Assembly (NCBI RefSeq): GCF_009866765.1
Contig: NZ_CP019431.1
Location: forward strand, 5,972,001-6,036,000
Source of the DNA: Pseudomonas sp. S35
GTDB lineage: Bacteria; Pseudomonadota; Gammaproteobacteria; Pseudomonadales; Pseudomonadaceae
Direction of reading: 5' to 3'
Length of the DNA: 64,000 bases
Position numbers and translations under genes: made by a program. How positions within the stretch are numbered: the first letter of the stretch is position 1; the number at the start of each line of letters is the position of its first letter. The notes under the pieces are model-generated. The model did not search any database. It was given only the letters and a program-made list of their open reading frames with translations, and was not told the DNA's origin. Below are positions 1 to 11,785 of the stretch, piece by piece.

Positions 1-206
1 TTGGCCCCGGACAAGCGCTGCAAGCGCCGGTCGTATTGCGCGTAAGGCACCTGCAACACCACGCCCACCCGCAGTTCCGGGTGCTGGGCCAGCCATTCGC
101 GCTGCTGCACATTGAGCTGCGCCTGCGGGGTGACAGGCGCGGGGGAGGCGTTAGCCATCAAGGCGACGCACAAACAGCCGATAACCAGCAGACAGCGAAA
201 ACCCAT
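1..206 (-). CDS. Periplasmic substrate-binding-domain sensor protein, N-terminal fragment (cut by window edge)
   Basis: Only the first 68 codons lie in the window; the gene runs off the left edge. The protein starts with a hydrophobic signal peptide (residues 1 to about 22, ending near ALMANAS). It continues with REWLAQHPELRVGVV, the usual opening of a family-3 solute-binding (Venus flytrap) domain in BvgS-like sensor kinases and in GGDEF/EAL sensors. The rmcA product in this window has the same opening (RSWLADHQELRLGV). It is probably a membrane sensor protein, but the output domain is outside the window and cannot be named. It diverges from the DUF3530 gene across a 77-bp spacer. Confidence 0.6.
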   Translation of the reverse strand, partial: MGFRCLLVIGCLCVALMANASPAPVTPQAQLNVQQREWLAQHPELRVGVVLQVPYAQYDRRLQRLSGA

Positions 207-283
207 GATCCACGTCTCACATCACTGACAAAAACTGACCAACCCATTAGGCTGCTGGAATCTCTTCTGGCCGGAAATCTACG

Positions 284-1258
284 ATGCCCTATCGAAACCG
301 TTCGGCACTGCCAGCATTGTGCCTGTCGCTGCTGTTTACCAGTGCCTTTTCTGCACACGCCGCCGACGCACCTGCGCCGGCTGCCGAAAAACCCGCCGAG
401 CGCCAGCCCCTGCCTGAGCGCAGCCAGGAAGACGCCAGCGCCCTGGAACGCACGATCCCGCAGCAAGAGCAGCAACAACTGCAGGCCGGCAGCGACTCAT
501 TCCTCGCCCTGTGGAAACCGGCCAACAGCGCCGAACCCGAAGGCGTGGTGATTATCGTACCGGGCAGCGGTGAAAGTGCTGACTGGCCGCAAGCCATCGG
601 CCCGTTGCGGCGTAAATTGCCGGACGCCAATTGGGGCAGCCTCAGCCTGTCGTTGCCGGACGTGAGCGTCGACACCTTGCCGCCGCGCGTCATGGAGGCG
701 CCTAAAGCGACCGTCGACACCAGCAGCAAAGAAGCGAGTACCGCCGACAAACCGATCGAACAAGCCGCCAGCGCCGAAGCCGAAGGCACCGACCCGTCAG
801 TGGTGCCGGGTGCCGACGAGCAGGACAAGACCGACGCCTCGCGCATCTTCGATCGCATCGACGCAGCCGTCGCCTTCGCCCAGACCCAGAGCGCCCGCAG
901 TGTGGTGCTGATGGGCCATGGCACCGGTGCTTGGTGGGCCGCGCGCTACCTGAGCGAGAAACAACCGTCCCAGGTGCAGAAGTTGGTGATGGTCGCGGCG
1001 CAGACGCCTAACGGCCGCCATCCGGACGTGCAGCAACTGGCGCCCGGCCTGAAACTGCCGACCGCCGACGTCTTCTATCAAGACAACGCCCAGGCACGCA
1101 AAAACGCCCAGGCCCGTGCCCAAGCGGCCAAGCGCTTGAAGAATGAGGGTTATAAGCAGGTGTCATTGAAGACCTTGCCCGGCAACAGCGCCGCCGAGCA
1201 GGAACAGTTGTATCGCAGGATTCGCGGGTGGTTGAGCCCACAGGCCAGCGCCGACTGA
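284..1258 (+). CDS. DUF3530 family exported protein with alpha/beta-hydrolase-like fold
   Basis: A 324-residue protein with a clear signal peptide (cleavage near residue 26, after SAHA), so probably periplasmic. An Ala/Glu/Pro/Gln-rich linker follows (about 27-70), then a hydrolase-like core: VVIIVPGSGESADWP at about 88-102 and VVLMGHGTGAWWA at 207-219. The nucleophile-elbow position of a classical GxSxG motif is glycine (G213, in GHGTG), so serine-esterase activity is doubtful. A low-complexity stretch (about 140-185) interrupts the core. I recognise the DUF3530 family from its overall pattern; its function is not established. It converges on djlA. Confidence 0.75.
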   Translation: MPYRNRSALPALCLSLLFTSAFSAHAADAPAPAAEKPAERQPLPERSQEDASALERTIPQQEQQQLQAGSDSFLALWKPANSAEPEGVVIIVPGSGESADWPQAIGPLRRKLPDANWGSLSLSLPDVSVDTLPPRVMEAPKATVDTSSKEASTADKPIEQAASAEAEGTDPSVVPGADEQDKTDASRIFDRIDAAVAFAQTQSARSVVLMGHGTGAWWAARYLSEKQPSQVQKLVMVAAQTPNGRHPDVQQLAPGLKLPTADVFYQDNAQARKNAQARAQAAKRLKNEGYKQVSLKTLPGNSAAEQEQLYRRIRGWLSPQASAD

Positions 1259-1267
1259 GGTGCAGCA

Positions 1268-1287
1268 CAAGCCCCCTCCCACACTGG
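1268..1287. repeat. REP half-site
   Basis: The sequence CAAGCCCCCTCCCACACTGG lies between the convergent DUF3530 and djlA genes. It equals one arm of the complete GGGAGGGGGC-TT-GCCCCCTCCC palindrome at 49918-49949. It is probably a decayed REP with only one arm left. Confidence 0.55.
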
Positions 1288-1306
1288 TTTATGGTTATCC
1301 GTGAAT

Positions 1307-2074
1307 CTAGCGAAAATCCCGGCGCTCACGAATCAACGCATAGGCGTTGTGCAACTCGCGGGTACGCTCGGTGGCGTCACGCACTTGCGCGGGGCTGGCG
1401 CCACTGCCGGCGACCTTGTCCGGGTGGTGGCGGCTGAGCAGACGACGATAGGCACGCTTGATTACCGACGGCTCGGTAGTCGCCGTTACACCGAGCAAGC
1501 GCAGCGCGTCTTGATAGCTACCGCCGCGATTGACCAACGGCTTGCGCTCCGGCGTGTAGTCGGCCGCCAAGGCCTGAAGCTGTTGCGGTGTCCAGCCCAA
1601 CCACTTGCCCCACAGGTCGATCAGGTCGCGCTCGGCGTCATCCGCCTTGCCGTCCGCCCAGACCATCCGCCAGCAGGCACGCAACACCCCTTCCGCCGCA
1701 TGAGGCTGGGCCTTGAGCACGCGCAGGTAGCTGCGCACCCGATCCGAGCCAGACTTGCCACGGTTAAATGCCGCGATCGCACGGCGCTGGGCCGAGTCGG
1801 TCATGTCCAGCGAGCGCATCTCCTGGCGCGCCTGCTGGATATGCCCATCCGCCACGCGCCCGTTGCTTTTGGCCAAGCGCCCGAGCAACACGAATAGCAG
1901 TTCGTCATTACGCAACGCCGGACGGCCGCCCAAACGCTCGCGCAACTGAGCCCAGTTGTGCAGTTGCAGACGGCGGTCCAACGCCTGCCCCAACAGCGCC
2001 CCCAACAAGGCCCCCGGAATACTGGCAATGGCAAAGCCAGCCCCGGCGCCGATCAGCGTCCCTGGCCACAACAT
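1307..2074 (-). CDS. djlA: DjlA-type co-chaperone: TerB domain plus C-terminal J domain
   Basis: A 255-residue protein with three parts. Residues 1-30 are a glycine/alanine-rich hydrophobic segment that fits a single membrane anchor. A helical TerB-like domain spans about 55-160 (acidic DGKADDAERDLID at 141-153). A C-terminal J domain (about 187-250) holds the HPD signature at 217-219 in RHHPDK. J domains stimulate DnaK ATPase; DjlA is an inner-membrane DnaK partner. The gene starts 1 bp after the murU stop, so it is very likely the last gene of an amgK-murU-djlA transcript. No frameshift or missing motif is visible. Confidence 0.88.
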   Translation of the reverse strand: MLWPGTLIGAGAGFAIASIPGALLGALLGQALDRRLQLHNWAQLRERLGGRPALRNDELLFVLLGRLAKSNGRVADGHIQQARQEMRSLDMTDSAQRRAIAAFNRGKSGSDRVRSYLRVLKAQPHAAEGVLRACWRMVWADGKADDAERDLIDLWGKWLGWTPQQLQALAADYTPERKPLVNRGGSYQDALRLLGVTATTEPSVIKRAYRRLLSRHHPDKVAGSGASPAQVRDATERTRELHNAYALIRERRDFR

Positions 2075-2075
2075 G

Positions 2076-3772
<1,697 letters not shown>

Positions 3773-3902
3773 TACAAGGGTCTCCGACGGCGCTAGCCGT
3801 CAAGCGGGGCATGCTTTATTATCACGCATCTTTTTCAGACCATCGAGAGGCGTGCGGCCCACACCGCGGGCAGATGGCACGCAGGAAGCCCGGACTAATA
3901 AG

Positions 3903-6716
3903 ATGGCATTGAAATCCCCCGCGTTTCGTAGAAAATTTCCGTTGCTGGTAACCGGCAGTCTGCTGGCCATGCAACCCTTCGCCACCTCATTCGTGGTCGC
4001 CGCGGAACAGTATGACTGCTCAGTCTCTGCTTCGGGTGCCTGGAATTGCGCACCGAAAACCGCGGCGGCTCCGTTGCCACCGCGCCCGGTGCATGACGGT
4101 GCTGCCGTCAGCTCGGCCAACAGCACGGCGCAGGCCGAGGCGGGTGGCAGTGCCACGGCCGAGCCCAAGACCGCGTTGGTTACCGAATCCAAGGGCCGTG
4201 GCCTGCGTTCGCGCAGTGCCGACTACAGCCATTTGGACTGGGTACCTCGCGACAAGCTGACCGCAGCCCAACTGGCCGAAACCGGCCCTTATTGCGGCGG
4301 TGCGTACATCGAGCCTACTCGTCCTGGCATGAACGACAAGACGAACAAGAGCGATGCGCCCACCTTTATCGGCGCCAAAGCCTCTCGTTACGAGCAGGAA
4401 CAACAAGTCGCGACCCTGGCCGGTGACGTCGTCATGCGCCAGGGCAGCATGCAGTTGGAAGCCGAAGAGGCCAGCCTGTACCAGGCCGAGAACCGTGGCG
4501 AGCTGAACGGCAATGTCCGTATGCGCGATAACGGTGCCCTGATCGTGGGCGACCACGCAGAAGTGCAACTGGACACCGGCGCGGCACAGGTCGACAACGC
4601 CGAGTACGTGCTGCACAAGTCGCGGATCCGCGGCAACGCGCTGTACGCCAAGCGTGCCGAAAACGCGATCATCCGTCTCAAGGACGGTACTTACACCACC
4701 TGCGAGCCAGACAGCAACGCCTGGCAGCTCAAGGGCAACAACATCACGTTGAACCCGGCCACCGGTTTCGGTACGGCCACCAACGCGACGCTGCGGATCA
4801 AGAACATCCCGATCCTGTACACCCCTTACATCTATTTCCCGATCGACGACCGTCGTCAATCCGGCTTCCTGCCGCCAAGCTTCAGCTCCGGCAGCGAAAC
4901 CGGCTTCACCCTGGTCACGCCGTACTACTTCAACCTGGCACCGAACTACGACGCCACGTTGTACCCGCAATACATGACCAAGCGCGGCATGATGATGGAA
5001 GGCGAATTCCGCTACCTCACCAAGTCCAGCGAAGGCCAGTTCGGCGGCGCGTACCTGAACGACGACAACGACGAACGCAAGAAGCAGACCGATTACGAAA
5101 AAACCCGCTACATGCTCAATTGGCAGCACAAGGGCGGGCTGGACTCACGTGTACTGACCCAGGTCGACTACACCACGATCAGCGATCCTTACTACTTCCA
5201 GGACCTCAAGTCCTATCAGGAAGGCGTGGAGAGCCGTGACTATGTCAATCAACAGGGCTCCGTGACCTATCGCGGCGATAACTTCCAGGCACGCCTGAAC
5301 CTTCAGGCCTACCAGTTGGCGACCATTTCCCAGGTCACGCCTTATGATCGCCTGCCGCAGATCACCTTCAACGGTACCCTGCCGTACCATCCGGGTGGCC
5401 TGAACTTCAGCTACGAGACCGAAGCGGTACGCTTTGAGCGCAACCTGGAAAACGGCGATTTCATCAACGAAAACGGTGAATCTGAACGTCGCCTGGACAC
5501 CTACGTACGTGGCCTGACCCGTGCGAACGGTACGCGCCTGAACGTCGCTCCTGCCGTCGAATACCCGATGAACTGGACCTACGGCTTCGTCACGCCGAAG
5601 CTCAAGTACGTGTATACCAAGTACGATCTAGACCTGGACAACATCGGCAAGAACCAGATTATTGCTGACCAGGCTACCGCAGCGAGGAACGGCACTCAGT
5701 ACGCAGGCGGCAGCTTCAAGAGCTCCCAGGACCGTGCGGTTCCGGTGGCCAGTGTCGACAGCGGCCTGTACTTCGATCGCAATACCAACTGGTTCGGCAA
5801 GGACTATCGCCAGACCCTTGAGCCACGTGCGTTCTACCTGTACGTGCCGAACAAGGATCAGGCTGATATCCCGGTCTTCGATACCAGCGAATACTCGTTC
5901 AGCTACGCATCGTTGTTCCGCGACAACCGCTTCAGCGGCTCCGACCGTATCGGCGACGAAAACAAGCTGTCCCTTGGCTTGACCAGCCGCTGGATCGAAG
6001 AAAACGGCTTCGAGCGTCAGCGCGTATCCGTGGGCCAGGCGGTGTACTTCAAGGATCGTGAGGTTCAACTGCCCGGCATCCTGGCCGCCGACCGTGCCGA
6101 TGCACAGTCCGACGTATCCCCGGTTGCCCTGGACTACGAGTTCCGCTTCAACCGCGACTGGCGCGCCACGGCCGACTACAACTGGGACACCGAGGAGCAC
6201 AGCCCTCGCTCCGGCAGCGCCATGCTTCACTACCAGCCGGAAGACAACCCGAACAAGATCATCAACGTCGGTTACCGCTATCGTAACGACCAGGTTGTCT
6301 ACAACCAGTTGACTGGTAAGTGGCAGTTCGGTGGCGACTACGGTCAGCCAGGCGACCAGAACTACGTGAAGGATTACTACAAAATCCAACAACACGACTT
6401 CTCGATGATGTGGCCGATCATTCCTCAGTGGAACCTGATCACCCGCTGGCAGTATGACTATGCCCGCAACCGTACCCTGGAAGCCTTCGGTGGCTTCGAG
6501 TACGACAACTGCTGCTGGAAACTGCGCGTTATCAACCGTTACTGGGTTTCCAACGACGAATACAGCCAGATCGCCCCGCTCAACGAAAAGGGTGACCACG
6601 GGCTCTTCCTCCAAATCGTCCTCAAAGGACTCGGCGGCCTGACCGGCGCCAAGGTAGAGAGCTTCCTCGACAAAGGCATTGAAGGTTATCGTGAACGTGA
6701 AGACCAAGCTTTCTGA
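3903..6716 (+). CDS. lptD: LPS-assembly outer-membrane protein LptD
   Basis: A 937-residue protein. I chose ATG 3903 because it opens a proper signal peptide ([10 protein letters not shown]... to about residue 34, VVAA); the frame is open further upstream but lacks features. After the signal comes a Cys/Ala/Pro-rich spacer (about 35-110), typical of Pseudomonas LptD and absent from E. coli. The OstA/LptA-like jellyroll follows, then the C-terminal beta-barrel with many Tyr/Trp/Asn strands. Cysteines for the inter-domain disulfides are present: C39, C49, the one in TTCEP, and the adjacent pair C870-C871 (NCCWK). LptD with LptE inserts LPS into the outer leaflet. Its 3' end overlaps surA, whose chaperone helps fold it. 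Confidence 0.96.
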   Translation: MALKSPAFRRKFPLLVTGSLLAMQPFATSFVVAAEQYDCSVSASGAWNCAPKTAAAPLPPRPVHDGAAVSSANSTAQAEAGGSATAEPKTALVTESKGRGLRSRSADYSHLDWVPRDKLTAAQLAETGPYCGGAYIEPTRPGMNDKTNKSDAPTFIGAKASRYEQEQQVATLAGDVVMRQGSMQLEAEEASLYQAENRGELNGNVRMRDNGALIVGDHAEVQLDTGAAQVDNAEYVLHKSRIRGNALYAKRAENAIIRLKDGTYTTCEPDSNAWQLKGNNITLNPATGFGTATNATLRIKNIPILYTPYIYFPIDDRRQSGFLPPSFSSGSETGFTLVTPYYFNLAPNYDATLYPQYMTKRGMMMEGEFRYLTKSSEGQFGGAYLNDDNDERKKQTDYEKTRYMLNWQHKGGLDSRVLTQVDYTTISDPYYFQDLKSYQEGVESRDYVNQQGSVTYRGDNFQARLNLQAYQLATISQVTPYDRLPQITFNGTLPYHPGGLNFSYETEAVRFERNLENGDFINENGESERRLDTYVRGLTRANGTRLNVAPAVEYPMNWTYGFVTPKLKYVYTKYDLDLDNIGKNQIIADQATAARNGTQYAGGSFKSSQDRAVPVASVDSGLYFDRNTNWFGKDYRQTLEPRAFYLYVPNKDQADIPVFDTSEYSFSYASLFRDNRFSGSDRIGDENKLSLGLTSRWIEENGFERQRVSVGQAVYFKDREVQLPGILAADRADAQSDVSPVALDYEFRFNRDWRATADYNWDTEEHSPRSGSAMLHYQPEDNPNKIINVGYRYRNDQVVYNQLTGKWQFGGDYGQPGDQNYVKDYYKIQQHDFSMMWPIIPQWNLITRWQYDYARNRTLEAFGGFEYDNCCWKLRVINRYWVSNDEYSQIAPLNEKGDHGLFLQIVLKGLGGLTGAKVESFLDKGIEGYREREDQAF

Positions 6717-8031
6717 TTGTCTGCGCCCGCTCGTACTGGGCGCGCTGTTCCTGGGAACCGCATCGGCACACGCTGCGGTTCAACAGCTGGATAAAGTGGT
6801 GGCCATCGTCGATAACGACGTGATCATGCAGAGCCAACTGGACCAACGGGTCAAGGAAGTTCAGCAGACCATCGCCAAGCGTGGCGGTGGCGTGCCGCCT
6901 ACCAGCGTCCTGGACCAACAGGTGCTGGAACGTCTGATCGTCGAAAACCTGCAACTGCAGATCGGTGATCGTTCCGGCATCCGGATCTCGGATGAAGAGC
7001 TGAACCAGGCAGTCGGCACCATCGCTCAGCGTAACAACATGAGCATCGATCAGTTCCGCGCAGCCCTGGCTCACGACGGTCTTTCCTATGAAGACGCCCG
7101 TGACCAGATCCGTCGCGAGATGATCATCAGCCGTGTACGCCAGCGCCGTGTGGCCGAGCGAGTCCAGGTGTCCGAGCAGGAAGTTAAGAACTTCCTCGCC
7201 TCAGACCTGGGCAAGATGCAGCTTTCCGAAGAACTGCACTTGGCCAATATCCTGATTCCGACCCCGGACAGCGCCAACTCCGAGCAGCTCAATGCCGCCG
7301 CAGCCAAAACCCAGGCGGTTTATGACCGCCTGAAGGCCGGCGCCGACTTTGCGCAGATGGCGATTGCACAGTCAGGCAGCGACAACGCCCTTGAAGGCGG
7401 TGACATGGGCTGGCGTAAAGCTGCTCAACTGCCGCCTCCGTTCGACCGCGAGCTGAGCGCGATGGAAGTTGGTGGCATCACCCAGCCAGCCCGTACGCCA
7501 GGTGGCTTCATTATCCTGAAGCTGCTGGAGCGTCGTGGTGGCGAGACCTCGTTGAAAGACGAAGTGCATGTTCGTCACATCCTGGTCAAACCAAGCGAAA
7601 TCCGTACCGAGGCGCAAACCAAGGAACTGGCCCAGAAGATCTATGACCGCATCGAAGGCGGTGAAGACTTCGCCACCCTGGCCAAGAGCTTTTCGGAAGA
7701 TCCAGGTTCGGCGCTCAACGGTGGTGACCTGAACTGGATCGACCCGAAAGCGCTGGTTCCCGAGTTCCAGCAGGTGATGGCCGATACTCCGCAAGGCGTA
7801 CTGTCCAAGCCGTTCAAGACCCAATATGGCTGGCATGTACTGGAAGTCCTTGGCCGCCGCGCCACCGACAACACCAGCCAGGCCCGCGAGCAACAAGCGC
7901 TGAACGTACTGCGTAACCGCAAATACGATGAAGAGCTGCAAACCTGGTTGCGTCAGATCCGTGACGAAGCCTACGTAGAGAACAAGCTGCCAGGCGCCGA
8001 GCAAACAGGCACCGACCAGGCAGCACAGTGA
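6691..8031 (+). CDS. surA: Periplasmic peptidyl-prolyl isomerase/chaperone SurA
   Basis: About 446 residues. The protein has a signal peptide (ending near ASAHA), the SurA N-terminal chaperone domain ([18 protein letters not shown]), and two parvulin domains. The first is around [10 protein letters not shown]; the second begins [11 protein letters not shown] and ends near [13 protein letters not shown]. It escorts unfolded outer-membrane proteins such as LptD. No ATG fits: the candidates are GTG 6691 (5 nt after GAAGG at 6681-6685), GTG 6697 and TTG 6679. I took 6691 for its ribosome-site spacing. All three starts lie inside the last codons of lptD, so translation is probably coupled. Confidence 0.93.
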   Translation: MNVKTKLSDCLRPLVLGALFLGTASAHAAVQQLDKVVAIVDNDVIMQSQLDQRVKEVQQTIAKRGGGVPPTSVLDQQVLERLIVENLQLQIGDRSGIRISDEELNQAVGTIAQRNNMSIDQFRAALAHDGLSYEDARDQIRREMIISRVRQRRVAERVQVSEQEVKNFLASDLGKMQLSEELHLANILIPTPDSANSEQLNAAAAKTQAVYDRLKAGADFAQMAIAQSGSDNALEGGDMGWRKAAQLPPPFDRELSAMEVGGITQPARTPGGFIILKLLERRGGETSLKDEVHVRHILVKPSEIRTEAQTKELAQKIYDRIEGGEDFATLAKSFSEDPGSALNGGDLNWIDPKALVPEFQQVMADTPQGVLSKPFKTQYGWHVLEVLGRRATDNTSQAREQQALNVLRNRKYDEELQTWLRQIRDEAYVENKLPGAEQTGTDQAAQ

Positions 8032-9017
8032 AACCCCAGCGTTTCGCGGTAACACCCGGCGAGCCGGCCGGCATTGGTCCAGACCTGTGCCTGCTGCTCG
8101 CTACGCAGCCTCAGCCACATCCCCTGATTGCCATCACCAGCCGCGACCTGCTCCTTGAGCGGGCCGCGCAACTGGGTGTGGCCGTCAACCTGCTGGACGT
8201 GGCGCCGGGCAACTGGCCCGACCTGCCGGCGCCCGCCGGCAGCCTATATGTGTGGGACACTCCGCTGCAGGCCAAAGTGGTTGCAGGGCAACTGGACAAA
8301 GCCAATGCGGCGTTCGTACTGCATACCCTGACACGTGCCGGGCAAGGCTGCATCGACGGCGACTTCGCCGGCATGATCACCGCCCCGGTTCACAAGGGTG
8401 TGATCAACGAATCCGGTATCGCCTTTTCCGGCCACACCGAATTCCTTGCCGAACTGACCAACACCGCACAAGTTGTCATGATGCTGGCCACGCGTGGCCT
8501 GCGAGTCGCCCTGGTGACCACGCACCTGCCGCTGCGCGATATCGCCGACGCTATAACCGTCGAGCGCCTGGAACGTGTTACGCGCATCCTGCACGCCGAC
8601 CTGCAACAAAAATTCGGCATCGCCCAGCCGCGCATCCTGGTCTGCGGGCTCAACCCGCACGCCGGTGAAGGCGGTCATTTGGGCCATGAAGAAATCGACA
8701 TCATTGAACCAACCCTGGAGCGTCTGCGCCAAGAAGGCATGGACCTGCGCGGCCCACTGCCAGCGGACACTCTGTTTACCCCCAAATATCTGGAGCACTG
8801 CGACGCAGTGCTGGCGATGTACCATGACCAGGGGCTGCCGGTGCTGAAATACAAAGGCTTCGGCGCCGCCGTCAACGTGACACTGGGCCTACCGATCATC
8901 CGCACTTCCGTCGACCATGGCACCGCCCTGGACCTGGCGGGCAGCGGCAAGATCGATACCGGCAGCCTGCACGTGGCTCTGGAAACCGCCTATCAGATGG
9001 CCGAGACCCGTATATGA
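8028..9017 (+). CDS. pdxA: 4-hydroxythreonine-4-phosphate dehydrogenase
   Basis: A 329-residue PdxA-family enzyme of normal length. It opens [20 protein letters not shown], the conserved NAD/substrate-binding start. Other motifs are [33 protein letters not shown] (metal-binding His) and [12 protein letters not shown]. It oxidises and decarboxylates 4-phosphohydroxy-L-threonine in the DXP-dependent pyridoxal-5-phosphate pathway. ATG overlaps the surA stop by 4 bp (GTGA context) and its own stop overlaps rsmA by 4 bp, so surA-pdxA-rsmA are tightly coupled. Confidence 0.96.
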   Translation: MKPQRFAVTPGEPAGIGPDLCLLLATQPQPHPLIAITSRDLLLERAAQLGVAVNLLDVAPGNWPDLPAPAGSLYVWDTPLQAKVVAGQLDKANAAFVLHTLTRAGQGCIDGDFAGMITAPVHKGVINESGIAFSGHTEFLAELTNTAQVVMMLATRGLRVALVTTHLPLRDIADAITVERLERVTRILHADLQQKFGIAQPRILVCGLNPHAGEGGHLGHEEIDIIEPTLERLRQEGMDLRGPLPADTLFTPKYLEHCDAVLAMYHDQGLPVLKYKGFGAAVNVTLGLPIIRTSVDHGTALDLAGSGKIDTGSLHVALETAYQMAETRI

Positions 9018-9826
9018 CCGAGCATTACCAACACCGGGCGCGCAAGCGCTTCGGGCAAAACTTCCTGCACGATGCTGGCGTGATCGACCGCATCCTGCGC
9101 TCCATCCATGCCAAGCCCGAAGACCGTCTGCTGGAAATCGGCCCAGGCCAGGGCGCACTGACCCAAGGCCTGCTGGCCAGCGGTGGCCAACTGGACGTGG
9201 TTGAACTGGACAAGGACCTGATCCCGATCCTCAACCAGCAGTTCGCCGGCAAATCCAACTTCAACCTTCACCAGGGCGATGCACTGAAGTTCGACTTCAA
9301 CAGCCTCAACGCCGCGCCCAACAGTCTGCGGGTGGTCGGTAACCTGCCGTACAACATCTCCACGCCGCTGATTTTCCACCTGCTGAACAACGCCGGGATC
9401 ATCCGCGACATGCACTTCATGCTGCAAAAAGAAGTGGTTGAGCGCTTGGCTGCGGGGCCCGGTGGTGGTGATTGGGGCCGCCTGTCGATCATGGTTCAGT
9501 ACCACTGCCGCGTTGAGCACCTGTTCAACGTCGGCCCAGGTGCGTTCAACCCGCCGCCAAAAGTCGACTCGGCCATCGTGCGCCTGGTGCCACACGCTGT
9601 GCTGCCGCACCCAGCCAAAGACCACAAGCTGCTGGAGCGCGTCGTGCGTGAGGCGTTCAACCAACGCCGCAAGACCCTGCGCAACACGCTCAAGGCCTTG
9701 CTGAGCAACGCTGAAATCGAAGCCGCCGGCGTCGATGGCAGCCTGCGCCCCGAGCAACTGGACTTGGCCGCATTCGTGCGCCTGGCCGACCAGCTTGCCA
9801 TTCAGCCTGCGCCAGCCGCCGACTGA
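9014..9826 (+). CDS. rsmA: 16S rRNA dimethyladenosine transferase RsmA (KsgA)
   Basis: A 270-residue Rossmann-fold methyltransferase. The N-terminal [11 protein letters not shown] and SAM motif [12 protein letters not shown] are intact, as is the catalytic NLPYNIS motif that contacts the target adenines. It dimethylates two adjacent adenosines in helix 45 of 16S rRNA and acts as a late 30S assembly checkpoint. The name rsmA here means the methyltransferase, not the CsrA-like regulator that shares the symbol in Pseudomonas; ksgA is a synonym. The start overlaps the pdxA stop by 4 bp. Confidence 0.96.
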   Translation: MTEHYQHRARKRFGQNFLHDAGVIDRILRSIHAKPEDRLLEIGPGQGALTQGLLASGGQLDVVELDKDLIPILNQQFAGKSNFNLHQGDALKFDFNSLNAAPNSLRVVGNLPYNISTPLIFHLLNNAGIIRDMHFMLQKEVVERLAAGPGGGDWGRLSIMVQYHCRVEHLFNVGPGAFNPPPKVDSAIVRLVPHAVLPHPAKDHKLLERVVREAFNQRRKTLRNTLKALLSNAEIEAAGVDGSLRPEQLDLAAFVRLADQLAIQPAPAAD

Positions 9827-9839
9827 TCACCTTGTGTAC

Positions 9840-9861
9840 AGGCCAGACACATGTCTGGCCT
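9840..9861. other. Perfect hairpin between rsmA and apaG
   Basis: AGGCCAGACA-CA-TGTCTGGCCT is a 10-bp perfect stem with a 2-nt loop, 14 bp past the rsmA stop and 70 bp before apaG. No T-run follows, so it is not a classical intrinsic terminator. It could slow RNA 3' decay, weaken read-through, or be a protein site. Confidence 0.5.
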
Positions 9862-9930
9862 AGTGCCCACCTCTTGGCCTAGACTGACCCGCATCTGCTG
9901 TCCTCCGCTTTTGCTTTTAAGGCCTCTTGC

Positions 9931-10311
9931 ATGTCCGATCCTCGCTATCAGGTCGACGTCAGCGTCGTCACCCGCTTCCTCGCGGACCAATCGCAACCCG
10001 AACAAAACCGCTTTGCCTTTGCCTACACCATCACGGTGAAGAACAACGGACTGGTGCCGGCCAAATTACTGTCACGCCACTGGGTAATCACCGACGGTGA
10101 CGGCCAGGTCGAAGAAGTACGCGGTGCCGGCGTGGTTGGCCAGCAGCCGCTGATCGACATTGGTGCCAGCCACACCTACAGCAGCGGCACGGTGATGACT
10201 TCCAAAGTCGGTACCATGCAAGGCTCCTATCAGATGAAAGCTACCGACGGCCAACTGTTCGACGCCATCATCGCGCCGTTCCGCCTCGCCGTGCCGGGAT
10301 CCCTGCACTGA
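9931..10311 (+). CDS. apaG: ApaG family protein
   Basis: A 126-residue single-domain beta-sandwich protein of the ApaG family (DUF525), normal length. It starts with [20 protein letters not shown] and contains [22 protein letters not shown] and the glycine-rich [19 protein letters not shown] region. ApaG is widely conserved; in some bacteria it is linked to cobalt resistance or nucleotide binding, but its biochemical role is not settled. The stop overlaps the apaH start by 1 bp, so the pair is cotranscribed. Confidence 0.94.
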   Translation: MSDPRYQVDVSVVTRFLADQSQPEQNRFAFAYTITVKNNGLVPAKLLSRHWVITDGDGQVEEVRGAGVVGQQPLIDIGASHTYSSGTVMTSKVGTMQGSYQMKATDGQLFDAIIAPFRLAVPGSLH

Positions 10312-11162
10312 TGGCGACGTACGCGGTCGGCGACCTGCAAGGCTGCCTGCAGCCGCTCAAGTGCCTGCTCGAACGTGTGGCCTTCGACCCGGCAAACGAT
10401 CGGCTTTGGCTGGTCGGTGACTTGGTCAACCGCGGCCCCGAGTCCCTCGAAACCCTGCGCTACTTATATAGCCTGCGTGATGCCTTGGTGTGTGTGCTGG
10501 GCAACCACGACCTGCACCTGCTGGCCGCCGGCAATAACATTGAGCGCCTGAAAAAGGGCGACACGCTGCGCGAAATCCTCCAAGCACCTGACCGGGCAGA
10601 GTTGCTCGACTGGCTGCGCCGGCAAAAAATCATGCATTACGACGAAGGCCGCAACATGGCCCTGGTGCATGCCGGCATCCCACCGCAGTGGACCTTGAAG
10701 AAAGCCCTGAAGTGCGCCGCCGAAGTCGAAAGCGCCCTGGCCGACGACAGCCTGTACACCGCCTACCTCGACGGCATGTACGGAAACGAGCCGGTGAAGT
10801 GGGATAACGACCTGGCAGGCGTCGCACGCCTGCGAGTGATCACCAACTACTTCACGCGCATGCGTTTCTGTACCGCCGAGGGCAAGCTGGACCTCAAGAG
10901 CAAGGAAGGCGCCGACACCGCCCTGCCCGGCTACAAGCCTTGGTTCGCCCACAAAGAGCGCAAGACCCGTGACACGAAGATCATCTTCGGCCACTGGGCC
11001 GCCCTGGAAGGCAAATGCAACGAACCCGGCGTGTTCGCCCTCGACACCGGTTGCGTGTGGGGCGGCGCCATGACCCTGATGAACATCGACACTGGCGAGC
11101 GCCACAGCTGCCAGTGTGAGTCTCCCCTTCCCGTCACACAGCAGACCGCAGTCAAGCCTTAG
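10311..11162 (+). CDS. apaH: Diadenosine tetraphosphatase (symmetrical)
   Basis: A 283-residue calcineurin-like metallophosphatase. The family motifs are in order: GDLQGC (GDxxG), [10 protein letters not shown] (GDxVxRG) and GNHDLH. The metal-binding His later occurs in ALVHAG and GHWAAL. ApaH hydrolyses Ap4A to two ADP and also removes Np4 caps from RNA in E. coli, linking it to stress and RNA decay. The start codon shares its A with the apaG stop. glpE follows after 9 bp with a clear AGGAG ribosome site. Confidence 0.95.
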   Translation: MATYAVGDLQGCLQPLKCLLERVAFDPANDRLWLVGDLVNRGPESLETLRYLYSLRDALVCVLGNHDLHLLAAGNNIERLKKGDTLREILQAPDRAELLDWLRRQKIMHYDEGRNMALVHAGIPPQWTLKKALKCAAEVESALADDSLYTAYLDGMYGNEPVKWDNDLAGVARLRVITNYFTRMRFCTAEGKLDLKSKEGADTALPGYKPWFAHKERKTRDTKIIFGHWAALEGKCNEPGVFALDTGCVWGGAMTLMNIDTGERHSCQCESPLPVTQQTAVKP

Positions 11163-11171
11163 GAGCCTGCC

Positions 11172-11501
11172 ATGAGCGAATTCAAACGTATCCCTCCCGA
11201 ACAAGCCCAAGCCTTGCGCGAGCAAGGCGCGGTAGTGGTTGATATCCGCGACCAGCCGACTTACGCCGCAGCCCACATCACCGGCGCCCGGCATCTGGAC
11301 AACGTCAACATTGCCGACTTCATCCGTGCCGCCGACCTCGACGCGCCTCTGATCGTGGCCTGCTACCACGGCAACTCGAGCCAGAGCGCCGCTGCCTACC
11401 TGATCAGCCAAGGCTTCTCCGACGTCTATAGCCTGGACGGTGGTTTTGAGCTGTGGCGTACGACCTATCCTGCAGAGATTTCCTCGGGCGATTCACAATA
11501 A
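11172..11501 (+). CDS. glpE: Single-domain thiosulfate sulfurtransferase GlpE
   Basis: A 109-residue single rhodanese domain. The active-site loop is [12 protein letters not shown], a six-residue loop with catalytic Cys as in E. coli GlpE, and the fold start [16 protein letters not shown] is typical. It transfers sulfane sulfur from thiosulfate to acceptors such as cyanide or thioredoxin. It is the last gene of the rightward lptD-to-glpE run; a hairpin and a new promoter follow. The glp name is historical: no glycerol genes are near. Confidence 0.92.
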   Translation: MSEFKRIPPEQAQALREQGAVVVDIRDQPTYAAAHITGARHLDNVNIADFIRAADLDAPLIVACYHGNSSQSAAAYLISQGFSDVYSLDGGFELWRTTYPAEISSGDSQ

Positions 11502-11541
11502 TTTTTTTCAAACCCCGCTATCCCGCGTGACGCTTGGGCTC

Positions 11542-11564
11542 GCGCCGTTTCTGACGAACGGCGC
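11542..11564 (+). terminator. Possible terminator hairpin after glpE
   Basis: GCGCCGTT-N7-AACGGCGC forms an 8-bp perfect stem 40 bp after the glpE stop. The bases after it are not T-rich, so intrinsic termination would be weak. Its place between glpE and the prkA promoter supports a boundary function. Confidence 0.4.
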
Positions 11565-11589
11565 AGGCAAACTAATTGCGTATCGCGCC

Positions 11590-11620
11590 TTGACCTCCCG
11601 GATTCCGAACTATCCTTAAG
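11590..11620 (+). promoter_or_regulatory. Sigma-S-like promoter for prkA-yeaH-ycgB
   Basis: CTATCCTTAA at 11610-11619 matches the extended -10 element favoured by RpoS (CTAYACTTAA) at 9 of 10 positions. TTGACC at 11590-11595 lies 15 bp upstream as a possible weak -35. Transcription from here would give a leader of about 160 nt before the prkA ATG. The E. coli homologue yeaGH is known to be RpoS-dependent, which fits. Confidence 0.55.
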
Positions 11621-11785
11621 CGCAGGCCATCCGAATCAGGGGAGAGCCGGTACACCGGCGTGCGGGTCATCGGTAGCGTTTAGGGTGTTCTGGGGGGAAA
11701 ACGGCCATTGGCGATCGTCAATGACTGCCAGCATCGACTGATTGATCCGGCGTCGGCTCCACGTATCGAGCGAGGTGACGACGTC

